64,000 bases of DNA, taken from NCBI GenBank assembly GCA_050246875.1, contig JBFWVF010000004.1, forward strand, positions 248,001-312,000, read 5' to 3'. A program made the position numbers and the translations under genes. The notes beneath the pieces are model-generated. The model was not told where the DNA came from, did no database searches, and saw nothing but the letters and a program-made list of their open reading frames with translations. The stretch is from SHWB01 sp050246875. Its GTDB lineage: Bacteria; Pseudomonadota; Alphaproteobacteria; UBA6615. Below, piece after piece: positions 51,550-60,300 of this stretch; position 1 is the stretch's first letter, and every line of letters begins with the position of its first letter.

Positions 51550-52455
51550 GTGCCCGACACGCCCAACGGCGAGGCCCTGCGTCAACGCGCGGAGGCGATC
51601 GCCGCCGTCCTGCCGCCGCTGCTGGTCGAGGCCACGCGCGTCGCGTCGACCGTCGCGCAGGGCGTGCACGGGCGCCGCCGGGTCGGCACCGGCGAAGCCT
51701 TCTGGCAGTATCGCCGCCACGAGTTCGGTGACGCCGCACAGGCGGTCGACTGGCGCCGCTCGGCGCGCGGCGACGACCTGTTCGTGCGCCAGACCGAGTG
51801 GGAGGCGGCGCAGAGCGTGTGGCTGTGGCGCGACGCCTCGGCCTCGATGCGCTGGGCCTCGTCGAAGTCGCTGCCGACCAAGGCGCAGCGCGCCGACCTG
51901 CTGACGCTGGCGCTGATGGCGCTGCTGGTGCGCGGCGGCGAGCGCATCGCCCTGCTTGGCGAACCCGGTGTGCCGGCGAGCGGGCGGGCCGCCTTGCTGC
52001 GCCTCGCCGAAACGGTCATCCGCGCCACGGAGCGCAGCGACGCGGCCGCGAGCGTGCCGCCATCGGTGCCCCTGCCGCGCCACGCGACGCTGGTGCTCGT
52101 CGGCGACTTCCTCGCGCCGTGGGAGGAGCTGTCGGCGTCGCTGAAGGCGCTCGCCGCGCGCGGCGTCGCCGGCCACATGCTGCAACTGCTCGACCCCGCC
52201 GAGGCGACGCTGCCGTGGCACGGCCGCAGCCGTTTCCTCGGCCTCGAGGCCGAGGGCGACCTGCTGGTCGGCCGCGCCGAGAGCCTGCGCCACGGCTATA
52301 TCGGCAAGCTTGCGGAGCGCCAGCACCAGCTTACGGAACTGGCCCGCGCGGCGGGCTGGACCTACGCCGCGACGACCACCGACACCACGCCGCAGCCGGC
52401 CCTCCTTGCCCTCTACATGGCGATGGCGGCCCCGCGCGGCCCTCTGGCGGCCTGA
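51550..52455 (+). CDS. DUF58 domain protein (VWA-like)
   Basis: 301 aa from GTG 51550. The DUF58 signature YRRHEFGDAAQAVDWRRSARGDDLFVRQTEWE is complete. The following VWA-like segment WLWRDASASMRW keeps the MIDAS DxSxS (DASAS), so it may bind Mg. Two hydrophobic helices near 125-140 and the C-terminus might touch the membrane, but there is no classical span. It is the usual middle partner of MoxR. 3-bp gap to the next gene. Confidence 0.9.
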   Translation: MPDTPNGEALRQRAEAIAAVLPPLLVEATRVASTVAQGVHGRRRVGTGEAFWQYRRHEFGDAAQAVDWRRSARGDDLFVRQTEWEAAQSVWLWRDASASMRWASSKSLPTKAQRADLLTLALMALLVRGGERIALLGEPGVPASGRAALLRLAETVIRATERSDAAASVPPSVPLPRHATLVLVGDFLAPWEELSASLKALAARGVAGHMLQLLDPAEATLPWHGRSRFLGLEAEGDLLVGRAESLRHGYIGKLAERQHQLTELARAAGWTYAATTTDTTPQPALLALYMAMAAPRGPLAA

Positions 52456-52458
52456 ACC

Positions 52459-55191
52459 ATGCTGTCGCTCGGTCCCCTCGCCTTCGCCGTGCCGTGGATG
52501 CTGGCGGCGCTCGTCGCGCTGCCTCTGCTGTGGTGGCTGCTGCGCGCCGTGCCGCCGGCGCCGCGGCTGATACCGTTCCCGGCGATCCGCCTGCTGCTCG
52601 GGCTGCCGCGTACAGAGGAGCAGCCGCACCGCACGCCGTGGTGGCTGGTGGCGCTGCGCCTGCTGCTCGCGGCCTTCGTCATCCTCGCCCTCGCGCGGCC
52701 GATCTTCGGGCCGCCGACCCTGCTGCGAACCAGCGGGCCGCTGGTCGTCGTCATCGATAACGGCTGGAGCGCGGCGCGCGACTGGGCGGCGCGCGAGGCC
52801 GCGCTCGACGGCCTGCTGGCCGAGGCCGAGCGTGACGGGCGGCCAGTCATCCTGCTGCCGACCGCGCCCGACGTGCAGGGCCGCGTCGCTGCCGCCCCGC
52901 CCGCCGCCGCCGCCGAAGCGCGCCAGGCTCTACGGACGCTCGCGCCGCTGCCCTGGCCGGTCGACCGCGCGGCCACGCTCGCTGCCGTCGAGGCGCTCGG
53001 CCTCGATCGCGCCGCCGACGTGGTGTGGCTGTCGGACGGCCTCGCCGCGTCGGACGGCAACGACGTCGATCGCTGGCTGGCCGGACGCCTGCAGCGGCTC
53101 GGCGCGCTCACCGTGGTCGAGCCGCCGGCGACGGCGCGGGCGATCCTGCTGGCACCGCCGACGGCGGACGCCACCGGCCTCGTGGTGCGCGCCCAGCGCG
53201 CCGCCAGCGACAGCACGGCGAGCGCCGATGTCGATGCGCGCGGCGAGGACGGCCGCCTGCTGGCGCGCGCCACGCTGGATTTCGCCGCCGGCGGCGCCGA
53301 CGCGCAGATCGCCCTCGACCTCCCGATCGAGCTGCGCAACCGCGTCACCAGCCTCGCGCTGGTGGATGGCACCACCGCCGGCGGCGTGTTCCTGCTCGAC
53401 GAACACTTCCGTCGCCGCCCCGTCGGCATCGCCGCCGGCGACACGGCCGAGCAGGCGCAGCCGCTGCTCGGCGACGCCTACTACCTCGAACGCGCGCTGG
53501 CGCCTTTCGCCGATGTCCGCAGCGGCACCGTCGAGGCTCTGACCCAGCGCGAGCTGGCGGTGCTGATGATCGCCGACATAGGCACGCTAACCGAGGCGCA
53601 GGTCGAGCGCATCGGGGTCTGGATCGAGGCCGGCGGCGTGCTCGTCCGCTTCGCCGGACCGCGCCTCGCCGAAGGCGGCGACGATCTTTTGCCGGTGCGC
53701 CTGCGCCGCGGTGGCCGGGTCTTCGGCGGCGCCATGAGCTGGCAGCAGCCGGCCCGCCTCGCACCGTTCGACCCGGCGTCGCCCTTCGCCGGCCTCGCCG
53801 TGCCCGGCGACGTGACGGTGACCGAGCAGGTGCTGGCGGAACCCTCGCCCGAACTCGGCGCACGCACCTGGGCGCGCCTGACCGACGGCACGCCGCTGGT
53901 CACGGCCGAGACGCGCGGCAAGGGCCGGCTGGTGCTGTTCCATACCTCGGCCAATGCGGCGTGGTCGTCGCTCGCCATCTCCGGCCTCTACGTCGACATG
54001 CTGAAGCGGCTGATGGCGCTCTCGCAGGGAGTCGCCGGCGAGGCCGCAGCGGCGACGCTGCCGCCACTCGCCACGCTCGACGGCTGGGGCCGCGTCGGCA
54101 CCCCGCCACCGCAGGCGCGGCCGGTCGCCACGGCCGACTTCGCCACCGTCATGCCCGGGCCGCGCCACCCGCCGGGCTGGTACGGCAGCGAGGAGGCGCG
54201 CCAGGCGGTCAACCTCGGCGCCCGCGTCGCTGCCCCGGCCGCGCTGGGGCCGCTGCCGGCCGGCGTCTCACGCGTGAACTACGGACCGGCGCCGCAGAGC
54301 GACCTGCGGGCCTGGCTGTTCGTCGCGGCACTGCTGCTGCTGCTGGCCGACTTCGTGATCGCGCTGGCGCTGCGCGGCCTCGCGCCGGCGCGTGTGCTGG
54401 CGCGGGCCGGTGCCGTCGCGCTGGCGGTCGCCGGCGGCCTCGCCCTGCCGCCGCAGCCCGCACAGGCGCAGTCGAGCGACGCCTTCGCCGTCGAGGTGAC
54501 GGAGACGACGCGCCTCGCCTATGTGCTGACCGGCGACCTCGCCATCGACGAGGCAAGCCGGGCCGGGCTGATTGGCCTCAGCGTGGCGCTCGCCACGCGC
54601 ACCTCGGTCGAGCCGGGCGAGCCGATCGCCATCGACCTGCGGCGCGACGAACTGGCCTTCTTTCCGCTACTCTACTGGCCGATGACGCCGTCGCAAACGG
54701 TGCCCGGCGACGCCGCCCGCGCGCGCCTCAACGAGTTCCTGCGCCATGGCGGCACGATCCTGTTCGACACCCGCGACCAGGCCGGCGCCACGAGCGGCAG
54801 CGGCGCCGGCACGCAGGCGCTGCGCCGGCTGGTCGCCGGCCTCGACGTGCCGCCGCTGGTGCCGGTGCCGCCCGACCACGTGCTGACCAAGGCGTTCTAC
54901 CTGCTGCAGGAATTCCCGGGCCGCTACACCGGCGGCGCGCTGTGGGTGCAGCAGCCCGACATGCGCGTGAACGACGGCGTCTCGCCGGTCGTGGTCAGCG
55001 GCAACGATTTCGCCGCCGCCTGGGCGATCGACGGGGCGGGGCGGCCGATGTTCCCGGTGGTGCCCGGCGGCGACCGCCAGCGCGAGATGGCGCTGCGCTT
55101 CGGCATCAACCTCGTCATGTACGCGCTGACCGGCAACTACAAGGCCGACCAGGTGCATGTCCCCGCCATCCTCGAACGGCTGGGGCAGTAG
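52459..55191 (+). CDS. BatA-like N-terminal/DUF4159 membrane protein
   Basis: 910 aa. N-terminal BatA-type membrane segment (PLAFAVPWMLAALVALPLLWWLLRAVPP, then WWLVALRLLLAAFVILALARPIF), a VWA-like region in which the MIDAS is degenerate (VVVIDNGWSAA, lacking DxSxS), a GATase-like part (GGVLVRFAGPRL), a third span (LFVAALLLLLADFVIALAL) and a C-terminal DUF4159 domain with GGTILFDTRDQAG and DHVLTKAFYLLQEFPGRYTG. The DUF4159 part should be periplasmic. Coupled genes on both sides (3 and 1 bp). Confidence 0.88.
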   Translation: MLSLGPLAFAVPWMLAALVALPLLWWLLRAVPPAPRLIPFPAIRLLLGLPRTEEQPHRTPWWLVALRLLLAAFVILALARPIFGPPTLLRTSGPLVVVIDNGWSAARDWAAREAALDGLLAEAERDGRPVILLPTAPDVQGRVAAAPPAAAAEARQALRTLAPLPWPVDRAATLAAVEALGLDRAADVVWLSDGLAASDGNDVDRWLAGRLQRLGALTVVEPPATARAILLAPPTADATGLVVRAQRAASDSTASADVDARGEDGRLLARATLDFAAGGADAQIALDLPIELRNRVTSLALVDGTTAGGVFLLDEHFRRRPVGIAAGDTAEQAQPLLGDAYYLERALAPFADVRSGTVEALTQRELAVLMIADIGTLTEAQVERIGVWIEAGGVLVRFAGPRLAEGGDDLLPVRLRRGGRVFGGAMSWQQPARLAPFDPASPFAGLAVPGDVTVTEQVLAEPSPELGARTWARLTDGTPLVTAETRGKGRLVLFHTSANAAWSSLAISGLYVDMLKRLMALSQGVAGEAAAATLPPLATLDGWGRVGTPPPQARPVATADFATVMPGPRHPPGWYGSEEARQAVNLGARVAAPAALGPLPAGVSRVNYGPAPQSDLRAWLFVAALLLLLADFVIALALRGLAPARVLARAGAVALAVAGGLALPPQPAQAQSSDAFAVEVTETTRLAYVLTGDLAIDEASRAGLIGLSVALATRTSVEPGEPIAIDLRRDELAFFPLLYWPMTPSQTVPGDAARARLNEFLRHGGTILFDTRDQAGATSGSGAGTQALRRLVAGLDVPPLVPVPPDHVLTKAFYLLQEFPGRYTGGALWVQQPDMRVNDGVSPVVVSGNDFAAAWAIDGAGRPMFPVVPGGDRQREMALRFGINLVMYALTGNYKADQVHVPAILERLGQ

Positions 55192-55192
55192 C

Positions 55193-57304
55193 ATGGGCGA
55201 CCTCGTCCTCGTCTGGTCGCCGCTGCTGCCGACGCTCTGGCTCGGCGGGCTCGCCCTTGCCGCGCTGGCCGTGCTGGCGCTGGGCGTGCCGCGGCGGGCG
55301 CCCGGCCTCGGCTGGCGCGCCCTCGCCGCCGCCGGGCTGCTGACCGCCCTGGCCAATCCCAGCCTCGTCGCCGAGAACCGCGAGCGGCTGAACGACGTCG
55401 CCGTGGTCGTGGTCGACCAGTCGCCCAGCCAGCGCATCGGCGACCGCGCCGCGCGGACCGAGCGCGCCCTCGCCGATCTGCAGGAACGCCTCGCCGCCCT
55501 GCCGGCGCTCGACGTGCGCGTGGTGCGCAGCGGCTCGGGCGAAGCCGCGGGTAGCGAATCCGGACGGGCGCCGAGCGACGGCACGCATCTCTTCGGCGCC
55601 CTCGAACGGGCGCTGGCCGACGTGCCGCGCGGCCGTTTCGCCGGGGCGATCCTGCTGACCGACGGTCAGGTCCACGATGTACCCGAGGGCGCGCCCGCCC
55701 TCGACGGCCCGCTGCACGCCATCCTCACCGGGCGTCGCGGCGAGGCCGACCGTCGCCTCTCCGTCGTCGAGGCGCCGGGCTACACCATCGTCGGCCAGAC
55801 CGCCCGCATCGTGCTGCGCGTCGACGAGACCTCGGGCGATGGCGCGCGGCAAGCGCGCGTCACCCTGCGGCGCGACGGCGAGGCCCGCGGCAGCGGTCTC
55901 GTCGTGCCGGTCGGCAGCGATCACGCGATCGAGGTGCCGATCGACCGCGGCGGCGCCAACACCTTCGAACTCGTGGCCGAGCCGGGTGCGAACGAGCTGA
56001 CGCTGGTCAACAACACCGCCGTCGTCGTGGTCAACGGCGTGCGCGACCGGCTGCGCGTGCTGCTGGTGTCGGGCGAGCCGCATCCGGGCGAGCGCACCTG
56101 GCGCAACCTGCTGAAGGCCGACCCTTCCGTCGACCTCGTCCACTTCACCATCCTGCGCCCGCCGGAGAAGCAGGACGGCACGCCGGTGCGCGAACTGTCG
56201 CTGATCGCCTTTCCGATCCGCGAGCTGTTCGAGGTCAAGCTCAACGAATTCGATCTCATCGTCTTCGACCGCTACCAGCGGCGCGGCGTGCTGCCCCAGC
56301 TCTACCTGTCCAACATCGCCGACTACGTGCAGAAGGGCGGCGCGCTGCTGGAGGCCGCCGGCGCCCCCTTCGCCGGGCCGCAGTCGCTGTGGCGCACGCC
56401 GCTCGCGCGCGTGCTGCCGGCCGAACCAACCGGCAGCGTCATCGCCGAACCGTACCGCGCCCGGCCGACGGCGACCGGGCGCCGCCACCCGGTCACGGCC
56501 GCCCTGCCCGGCGCCGGACGCGGCGACGCCGAGCCCGACTGGGGGCGCTGGTTCCGCCAGGCCGAGATCGCGCCGCGCAAGGGCGTGGTCACACTGTCGG
56601 GCGCCGGCGAGCGGCCGCTGCTGGTGCTCGACCGCGTCGGCGAGGGGCGTGTGGCGCAACTCGGCTCGGACAACATCTGGCTGTGGGCGCGCAACTTTGA
56701 GGGCGGCGGCCCGCACGCCGAACTGCTGCGCCGCCTCGCCCACTGGCTGATGAAGGAGCCGGAACTCGAGGAGGACTCGCTCGGTGGCCACGGCCAGGGC
56801 GACCGGCTGGTGATCGAGCGCCGCAGCCTGGAGCCGGACCCGGCGCCGGTCGAGGTCACCTTCCCCTCCGGGCGCACCGCGACGGTGGCGCTGGAGGAAC
56901 AGGAGGACGGCCGCGCAAGGGGCTCTCTGGTCATCGACGAGGCCGGCCTCTACCGCCTCGCCGACGGCACGCGCAACGCCTTCGCCGCCGTCGGCACGCT
57001 CAACCCGCGCGAATTCGCCGACGTGGTCGCGACCGAGCGCGCGCTGGCGCCGGCGACCGAGGCGACCGGCGGTGGTACGGTGTGGCTCGCCGACCGCGAC
57101 TACGGCCTCCCTGAACTGCGCCGCCCGGCCCACGGCCGCACCATGAGCGGCAGCACCGGCGGCGGCCGCGACTGGCTCGGCCTGCAGGACAACGGTGCCT
57201 ACGCCGTGCGCGGCGCCGCCGAGCAGCCGCTCGCCGCGGCGATGCTGCTGTTCCTGCTGGCCCTCGGCGCCGTCGTGATGGCGTGGTGGCGCGAGGGACG
57301 CTGA
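55193..57304 (+). CDS. Large membrane protein with VWA and glutamine-amidotransferase-like fold
   Basis: 703 aa from ATG 55193. Two spans at the N-terminus (LLPTLWLGGLALAALAVLALG, and AAAGLLTALANPSLV) and one at the C-terminus (LAAAMLLFLLALGAVVMAWW). The first domain has an intact MIDAS DQSPS in VVVVDQSPSQRIGD. A later domain (VLLVSGEPHPGERTWRNLL, FDLIVFDRYQRRGVLP, YVQKGGALLEAAG) resembles a class I amidotransferase fold that lacks the catalytic Cys. End of the moxR operon; it converges on the DUF1003 gene with a 10-bp gap. Confidence 0.85.
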   Translation: MGDLVLVWSPLLPTLWLGGLALAALAVLALGVPRRAPGLGWRALAAAGLLTALANPSLVAENRERLNDVAVVVVDQSPSQRIGDRAARTERALADLQERLAALPALDVRVVRSGSGEAAGSESGRAPSDGTHLFGALERALADVPRGRFAGAILLTDGQVHDVPEGAPALDGPLHAILTGRRGEADRRLSVVEAPGYTIVGQTARIVLRVDETSGDGARQARVTLRRDGEARGSGLVVPVGSDHAIEVPIDRGGANTFELVAEPGANELTLVNNTAVVVVNGVRDRLRVLLVSGEPHPGERTWRNLLKADPSVDLVHFTILRPPEKQDGTPVRELSLIAFPIRELFEVKLNEFDLIVFDRYQRRGVLPQLYLSNIADYVQKGGALLEAAGAPFAGPQSLWRTPLARVLPAEPTGSVIAEPYRARPTATGRRHPVTAALPGAGRGDAEPDWGRWFRQAEIAPRKGVVTLSGAGERPLLVLDRVGEGRVAQLGSDNIWLWARNFEGGGPHAELLRRLAHWLMKEPELEEDSLGGHGQGDRLVIERRSLEPDPAPVEVTFPSGRTATVALEEQEDGRARGSLVIDEAGLYRLADGTRNAFAAVGTLNPREFADVVATERALAPATEATGGGTVWLADRDYGLPELRRPAHGRTMSGSTGGGRDWLGLQDNGAYAVRGAAEQPLAAAMLLFLLALGAVVMAWWREGR

Positions 57305-57314
57305 GGCCGCCGTC

Positions 57315-58160
57315 CTAGGCCGCCCCGCGCGGCCCCGCTTCCAGCGCATGCAGGCGGGCCAGCACGTCCTCGTGCAGCCGGTCGACCTTCCTGTGCAGGT
57401 GGCCGATCTGCTGCTCGGCCTTGATGTTGACGTCGTACTCGATGTCGTTGCGCACGCGGTCGCGCGCCGCCTGGAGGTTCTGCGACAGCAGGATGAAGAC
57501 GGTGAGGAAGATCGATTCGAGCGACACCGCCATGGTCAGCAGGCCGAACGGGAACGGGTCGAACGGGTGGCCGAACAGGCCGCCGAGGTTGAGCCCGATC
57601 CACACCGCAAACAGCGCCGCGTGCAGGAACAGGAAGGTCAGGCTGCCGGCGAAGTCGGCGATGGCGTTGGCGATGCGGTCGCGGAGGCCGCGGCGGACCT
57701 CGGTCTCCTCGTTGGCGTTGCGCGCCGTGGCGCCGCGCAGGCGCTCGTCGGACAGGCGCACCCGCGCCGTCACCGCCGCCAGCAGGTCGAGCGCCACGTC
57801 GGGGTTGTCGCGGACGACGCGATGAAACGCCGCGCGGTCGAGGCTCAGCAACTCGCTGTCGGCGACGGCCTCGGCGGTGGCGCTGCGCGCCCGGCCGTCG
57901 AGCAGGGCCAGCTCGCCGAACAGGTGGCCCGGCCCGCAGCGGTCAAGCAGGATGCGCTGGCCGAGATGGTCGCGGAACGAGATTTCGATCTCGCCCGCGC
58001 GCACGATGTAGAGGTGGTCGCCGGGATCGCCGATGCGGAAGACGGCGTCGCCCTTGCGGTAAGGCACGCCCCGCATCGCGCCGGCAAGGGCCGCGAGGCG
58101 GTCCGGGGCGAGGCCGCGGAACATTGGAACCGCCGCCACCAGCGTCGCCGCGTCGCTCAT
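57315..58160 (-). CDS. Cyclic-nucleotide-binding domain fused to DUF1003 membrane domain
   Basis: 281 aa from ATG 58160 behind GGGAGAT. Residues 10-135 are a CRP-like cNMP domain with an intact phosphate cassette (FGELALLDGRARSA, Glu83 and Arg92). No HTH follows. Instead residues 160-281 are DUF1003: two spans (FLFLHAALFAVWIGLNLGG and MAVSLESIFLTVFILLSQN) and a coiled coil (NIKAEQQIGHLHRKVDRLHEDVLARLHALE). This is a membrane protein sensing cAMP or c-di-GMP-like ligands; its output is unknown. Confidence 0.88.
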   Translation of the reverse strand: MSDAATLVAAVPMFRGLAPDRLAALAGAMRGVPYRKGDAVFRIGDPGDHLYIVRAGEIEISFRDHLGQRILLDRCGPGHLFGELALLDGRARSATAEAVADSELLSLDRAAFHRVVRDNPDVALDLLAAVTARVRLSDERLRGATARNANEETEVRRGLRDRIANAIADFAGSLTFLFLHAALFAVWIGLNLGGLFGHPFDPFPFGLLTMAVSLESIFLTVFILLSQNLQAARDRVRNDIEYDVNIKAEQQIGHLHRKVDRLHEDVLARLHALEAGPRGAA

Positions 58161-58293
58161 GTCGATCTCCCGTATCCAGAGGCGCGAAACTGCGCTATCC
58201 GCCCGAGGCGGCGGAGACATCGAGGGTACCGCCCGGTGCCATCGCACGGGCCCGGACCGGGCGCAAGCGGGTGCACACGCGAGGGAGCGGACG

Positions 58294-59235
58294 ATGAAGG
58301 TGGTGCTGCACAACGACGCCGGCGCGCAGACCGCGAGGCGCCTTGCCGAACTGGCCAGCGAGGGCATCGAGGTGACGGTCACGGACGGGCAGGACAAGAC
58401 CCGTTTCGCCGCCCTGATGGCCGAAACCGATGTGCTTTGGCACATGTTCGAGCCGGTGACGGCAGCGCTGATGGCGTCGGCGCCGCGCCTGAAGCTGGTG
58501 CAGCGGCTCGGCGTCGGCCTCGATTCGATCGACCTCGCGGCCGCCCGCGCGCGCGGCATCGCCGTCGCCAACACGCCCGGCGCCAATGCCCCGGCCGTCG
58601 CGGAAATGGCCCTGACCCTCATTCTCGCAGCGCTGCGCCGGCTGTCGCTGCTCGACCGCACGACCCGCATGGGCGGCTGGGCCATCGACCCGGTGATCCA
58701 GCGCGGCATGGGCGAGGTCGCCGGCCGCACCGTGGGGCTGGTCGGCTACGGCTCGATCCCCTCGCGCCTCGCCCCCGTGCTCGCGGCGATGGGCGCGCGC
58801 GTGCTCTACACCGCGCGTGCGCCGAAGGCCGACGCGAAGGCCGAGTGGCGCGCCCTGCCCGATCTGCTGGCCGAGGCCGACATCGTCTCGCTGCACGTGC
58901 CGCTGACGCCGGAGACCGACGGCATGATCGGCCGCGAGGCGCTGGCCCGCATGAAGCCCGCCGCCATCCTCGTCAACACCGCGCGCGGCGCGCTCGTCGA
59001 CGAGGCCGCGCTGCTCGCGGCGTTGCGATCGGGCCACCTCGCCGCCGCCGGCCTCGACGTCTTCGCCAGCGAGCCGGTGAAGGCCGACAACCCGCTGCTC
59101 GCCCTCGACAACGTGGTGGTCGCGCCGCACGCCGCCTGGATGACGGCCGAAACGATGGACCGCTGCTTCGCCATGGCGCTCGACAACGTCCGCCGCCTCG
59201 CCGACGGACGGCAGCTGACCAACCGGGCGGCGTAA
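58294..59235 (+). CDS. D-2-hydroxyacid dehydrogenase family protein
   Basis: 313 aa; ATG 58294 follows GAGGGAGCGG. Domain order is the standard one: substrate half, then NAD fold with VGLVGYGSIPSRLAPVLAAMGARV. Catalytic Arg231 (NTARGALVDE), Glu260 (ASEPV) and His279 (APHAAW) are intact. The NAD motif reads GYGSIPS (151-157), with Pro where the third Gly is usual, so cofactor binding may differ. The length suits D-glycerate/hydroxypyruvate-type reductases or phosphoglycerate dehydrogenase-like enzymes without an ACT domain. A hydroxypyruvate isomerase-like gene lies 4 kb away. Confidence 0.88.
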   Translation: MKVVLHNDAGAQTARRLAELASEGIEVTVTDGQDKTRFAALMAETDVLWHMFEPVTAALMASAPRLKLVQRLGVGLDSIDLAAARARGIAVANTPGANAPAVAEMALTLILAALRRLSLLDRTTRMGGWAIDPVIQRGMGEVAGRTVGLVGYGSIPSRLAPVLAAMGARVLYTARAPKADAKAEWRALPDLLAEADIVSLHVPLTPETDGMIGREALARMKPAAILVNTARGALVDEAALLAALRSGHLAAAGLDVFASEPVKADNPLLALDNVVVAPHAAWMTAETMDRCFAMALDNVRRLADGRQLTNRAA

Positions 59236-59263
59236 GCCGGCTTCCCCGTCTCGGCCCCTTCCT

Positions 59264-59306
59264 CCCTCTCCGCCCTTCAGGGGGGAGAGGGTCGGGGTGA
59301 GGTGGG
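59264..59306. repeat. Palindromic intergenic repeat element, copy 2
   Basis: CCCTCTCC (59264-59271) pairs with GGAGAGGG (59284-59291), followed by GGGTGAGGTGGG (59295-59306). It is the reverse orientation of copy 3 at 59352-59394, with which it forms a larger inverted repeat (12-bp match GGGTGAGGTGGG/CCCACCTCACCC). Confidence 0.65.
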
Positions 59307-59351
59307 TGTTACCGATATCCGTCTCTCGGCAACGAGGATGAGGGCGCCACC

Positions 59352-59394
59352 CCCACCTCACCCTGCTCTCTCCGCCCCGGGGGGCGGAGAGGGT
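59352..59394. repeat. Palindromic intergenic repeat element, copy 3
   Basis: CCCACCTCACCC (59352-59363) is followed by a hairpin with arms CTCTCCGCCCC and GGGGCGGAGAG (59368-59391). Same word order as copy 1 at 39.14 kb. Copies 2 and 3 together fill the 202-bp convergent gap between the dehydrogenase and FAH genes. Confidence 0.65.
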
Positions 59395-59437
59395 CATTCA
59401 GGGCCAAGCCGACGGATGCCTGCGAAGGCGCCGGCCG

Positions 59438-60286
59438 TCACACCTCGTCGAGCACCGGGTGGACGAGCGTGCCGATCCCGGAGATCTCGACCTCCACCGT
59501 ATCGCCCTCGCGGAGCCATTTCGGCTCCTTCATGCCGGCGGCGACGCCCGAGGGCGAGCCGGTGGCGATGACGTCGCCGGGGAACAGCGGCGCGATATCG
59601 GACAGGTAGGCGATGATCGCCGGAATGTCGTAGATCAGCATGTCGGTCTTCACATGCTGGCGCACCTCGCCGTTGATGCGCGTCTCCAGCGTGAGCCGTG
59701 CCGGGTCGGCGATCTCGTCGGCCGTCACCAGCCACGGGCCGAAGCCACCGGTGCGCCAGAAGTTCTTGCCGGCGCTGGTCGAGTGTTTCTGCCAGTCGCG
59801 CACGCTGCCGTCGAGGAACACGGAATAGCCGGCGATATGCGTCAGCGCGTCTTCCCTGCGGATGTGGCGTCCACCCCTGCCGATGACGCACGCAAGCTCG
59901 CCCTCGTAGTCGAAATGCGTCGAGACCTTCGGCCGTACCAGCGCCTGGCCGTGGCGGCAGAGCGAGACATGGGTGCGAACGAAATAGGTCGGCTGCGCCG
60001 CGACGGCAGCGTGGCCCATCTCCGCGACGTGGTCCTTGTAGTTGCGTCCGGCGCAGAGGATGGCGCCGGCATCGGGCACCGGCACGTCGAGTTCGACACG
60101 CACAGGGTCGACCTCCGGCCGCGCTTCCGCCGCGATGCGCGCGACCTCGCCCAGCGAGTCGGCGGCGATGGCCGCCTTCAGCGTCGGCCATGGCGAGCCG
60201 CCACGCCGGCCGATGTCGACGATACCGGCCGTCGTGAGGACGCCCCAGGATGCGCCGTTGGCGTCGATGAAGCTGACAAGTCGCAT
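59438..60286 (-). CDS. Fumarylacetoacetate hydrolase family protein
   Basis: 282 aa from ATG 60286 behind GGGGAGGAA. FAH-fold: ILCAGRNYKDHVAEMG, FDYEGELACVIGRGGRHI with metal-binding Glu residues, HIAGYSVFLDGSVRDWQ, KNFWRTGGFGPWLVT, IAYLSDIAPLFPGDVIATGSPSGVAAG and KWLREGDTVEVEISGIGTL. Such enzymes cut C-C bonds of acylpyruvates or isomerise catechol products. Third gene of the operon after two acyl-CoA dehydrogenases (14-bp gap). Confidence 0.9.
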   Translation of the reverse strand: MRLVSFIDANGASWGVLTTAGIVDIGRRGGSPWPTLKAAIAADSLGEVARIAAEARPEVDPVRVELDVPVPDAGAILCAGRNYKDHVAEMGHAAVAAQPTYFVRTHVSLCRHGQALVRPKVSTHFDYEGELACVIGRGGRHIRREDALTHIAGYSVFLDGSVRDWQKHSTSAGKNFWRTGGFGPWLVTADEIADPARLTLETRINGEVRQHVKTDMLIYDIPAIIAYLSDIAPLFPGDVIATGSPSGVAAGMKEPKWLREGDTVEVEISGIGTLVHPVLDEV

Positions 60287-60300
60287 GGCTTCCTCCCCGT

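Noticed and set aside
55115..57349. Long minus-strand open frame opposite the VWA/amidotransferase-like gene
   Set aside because: Composition is low-complexity and the plus-strand frame has membrane spans, a MIDAS and tight operon spacing.
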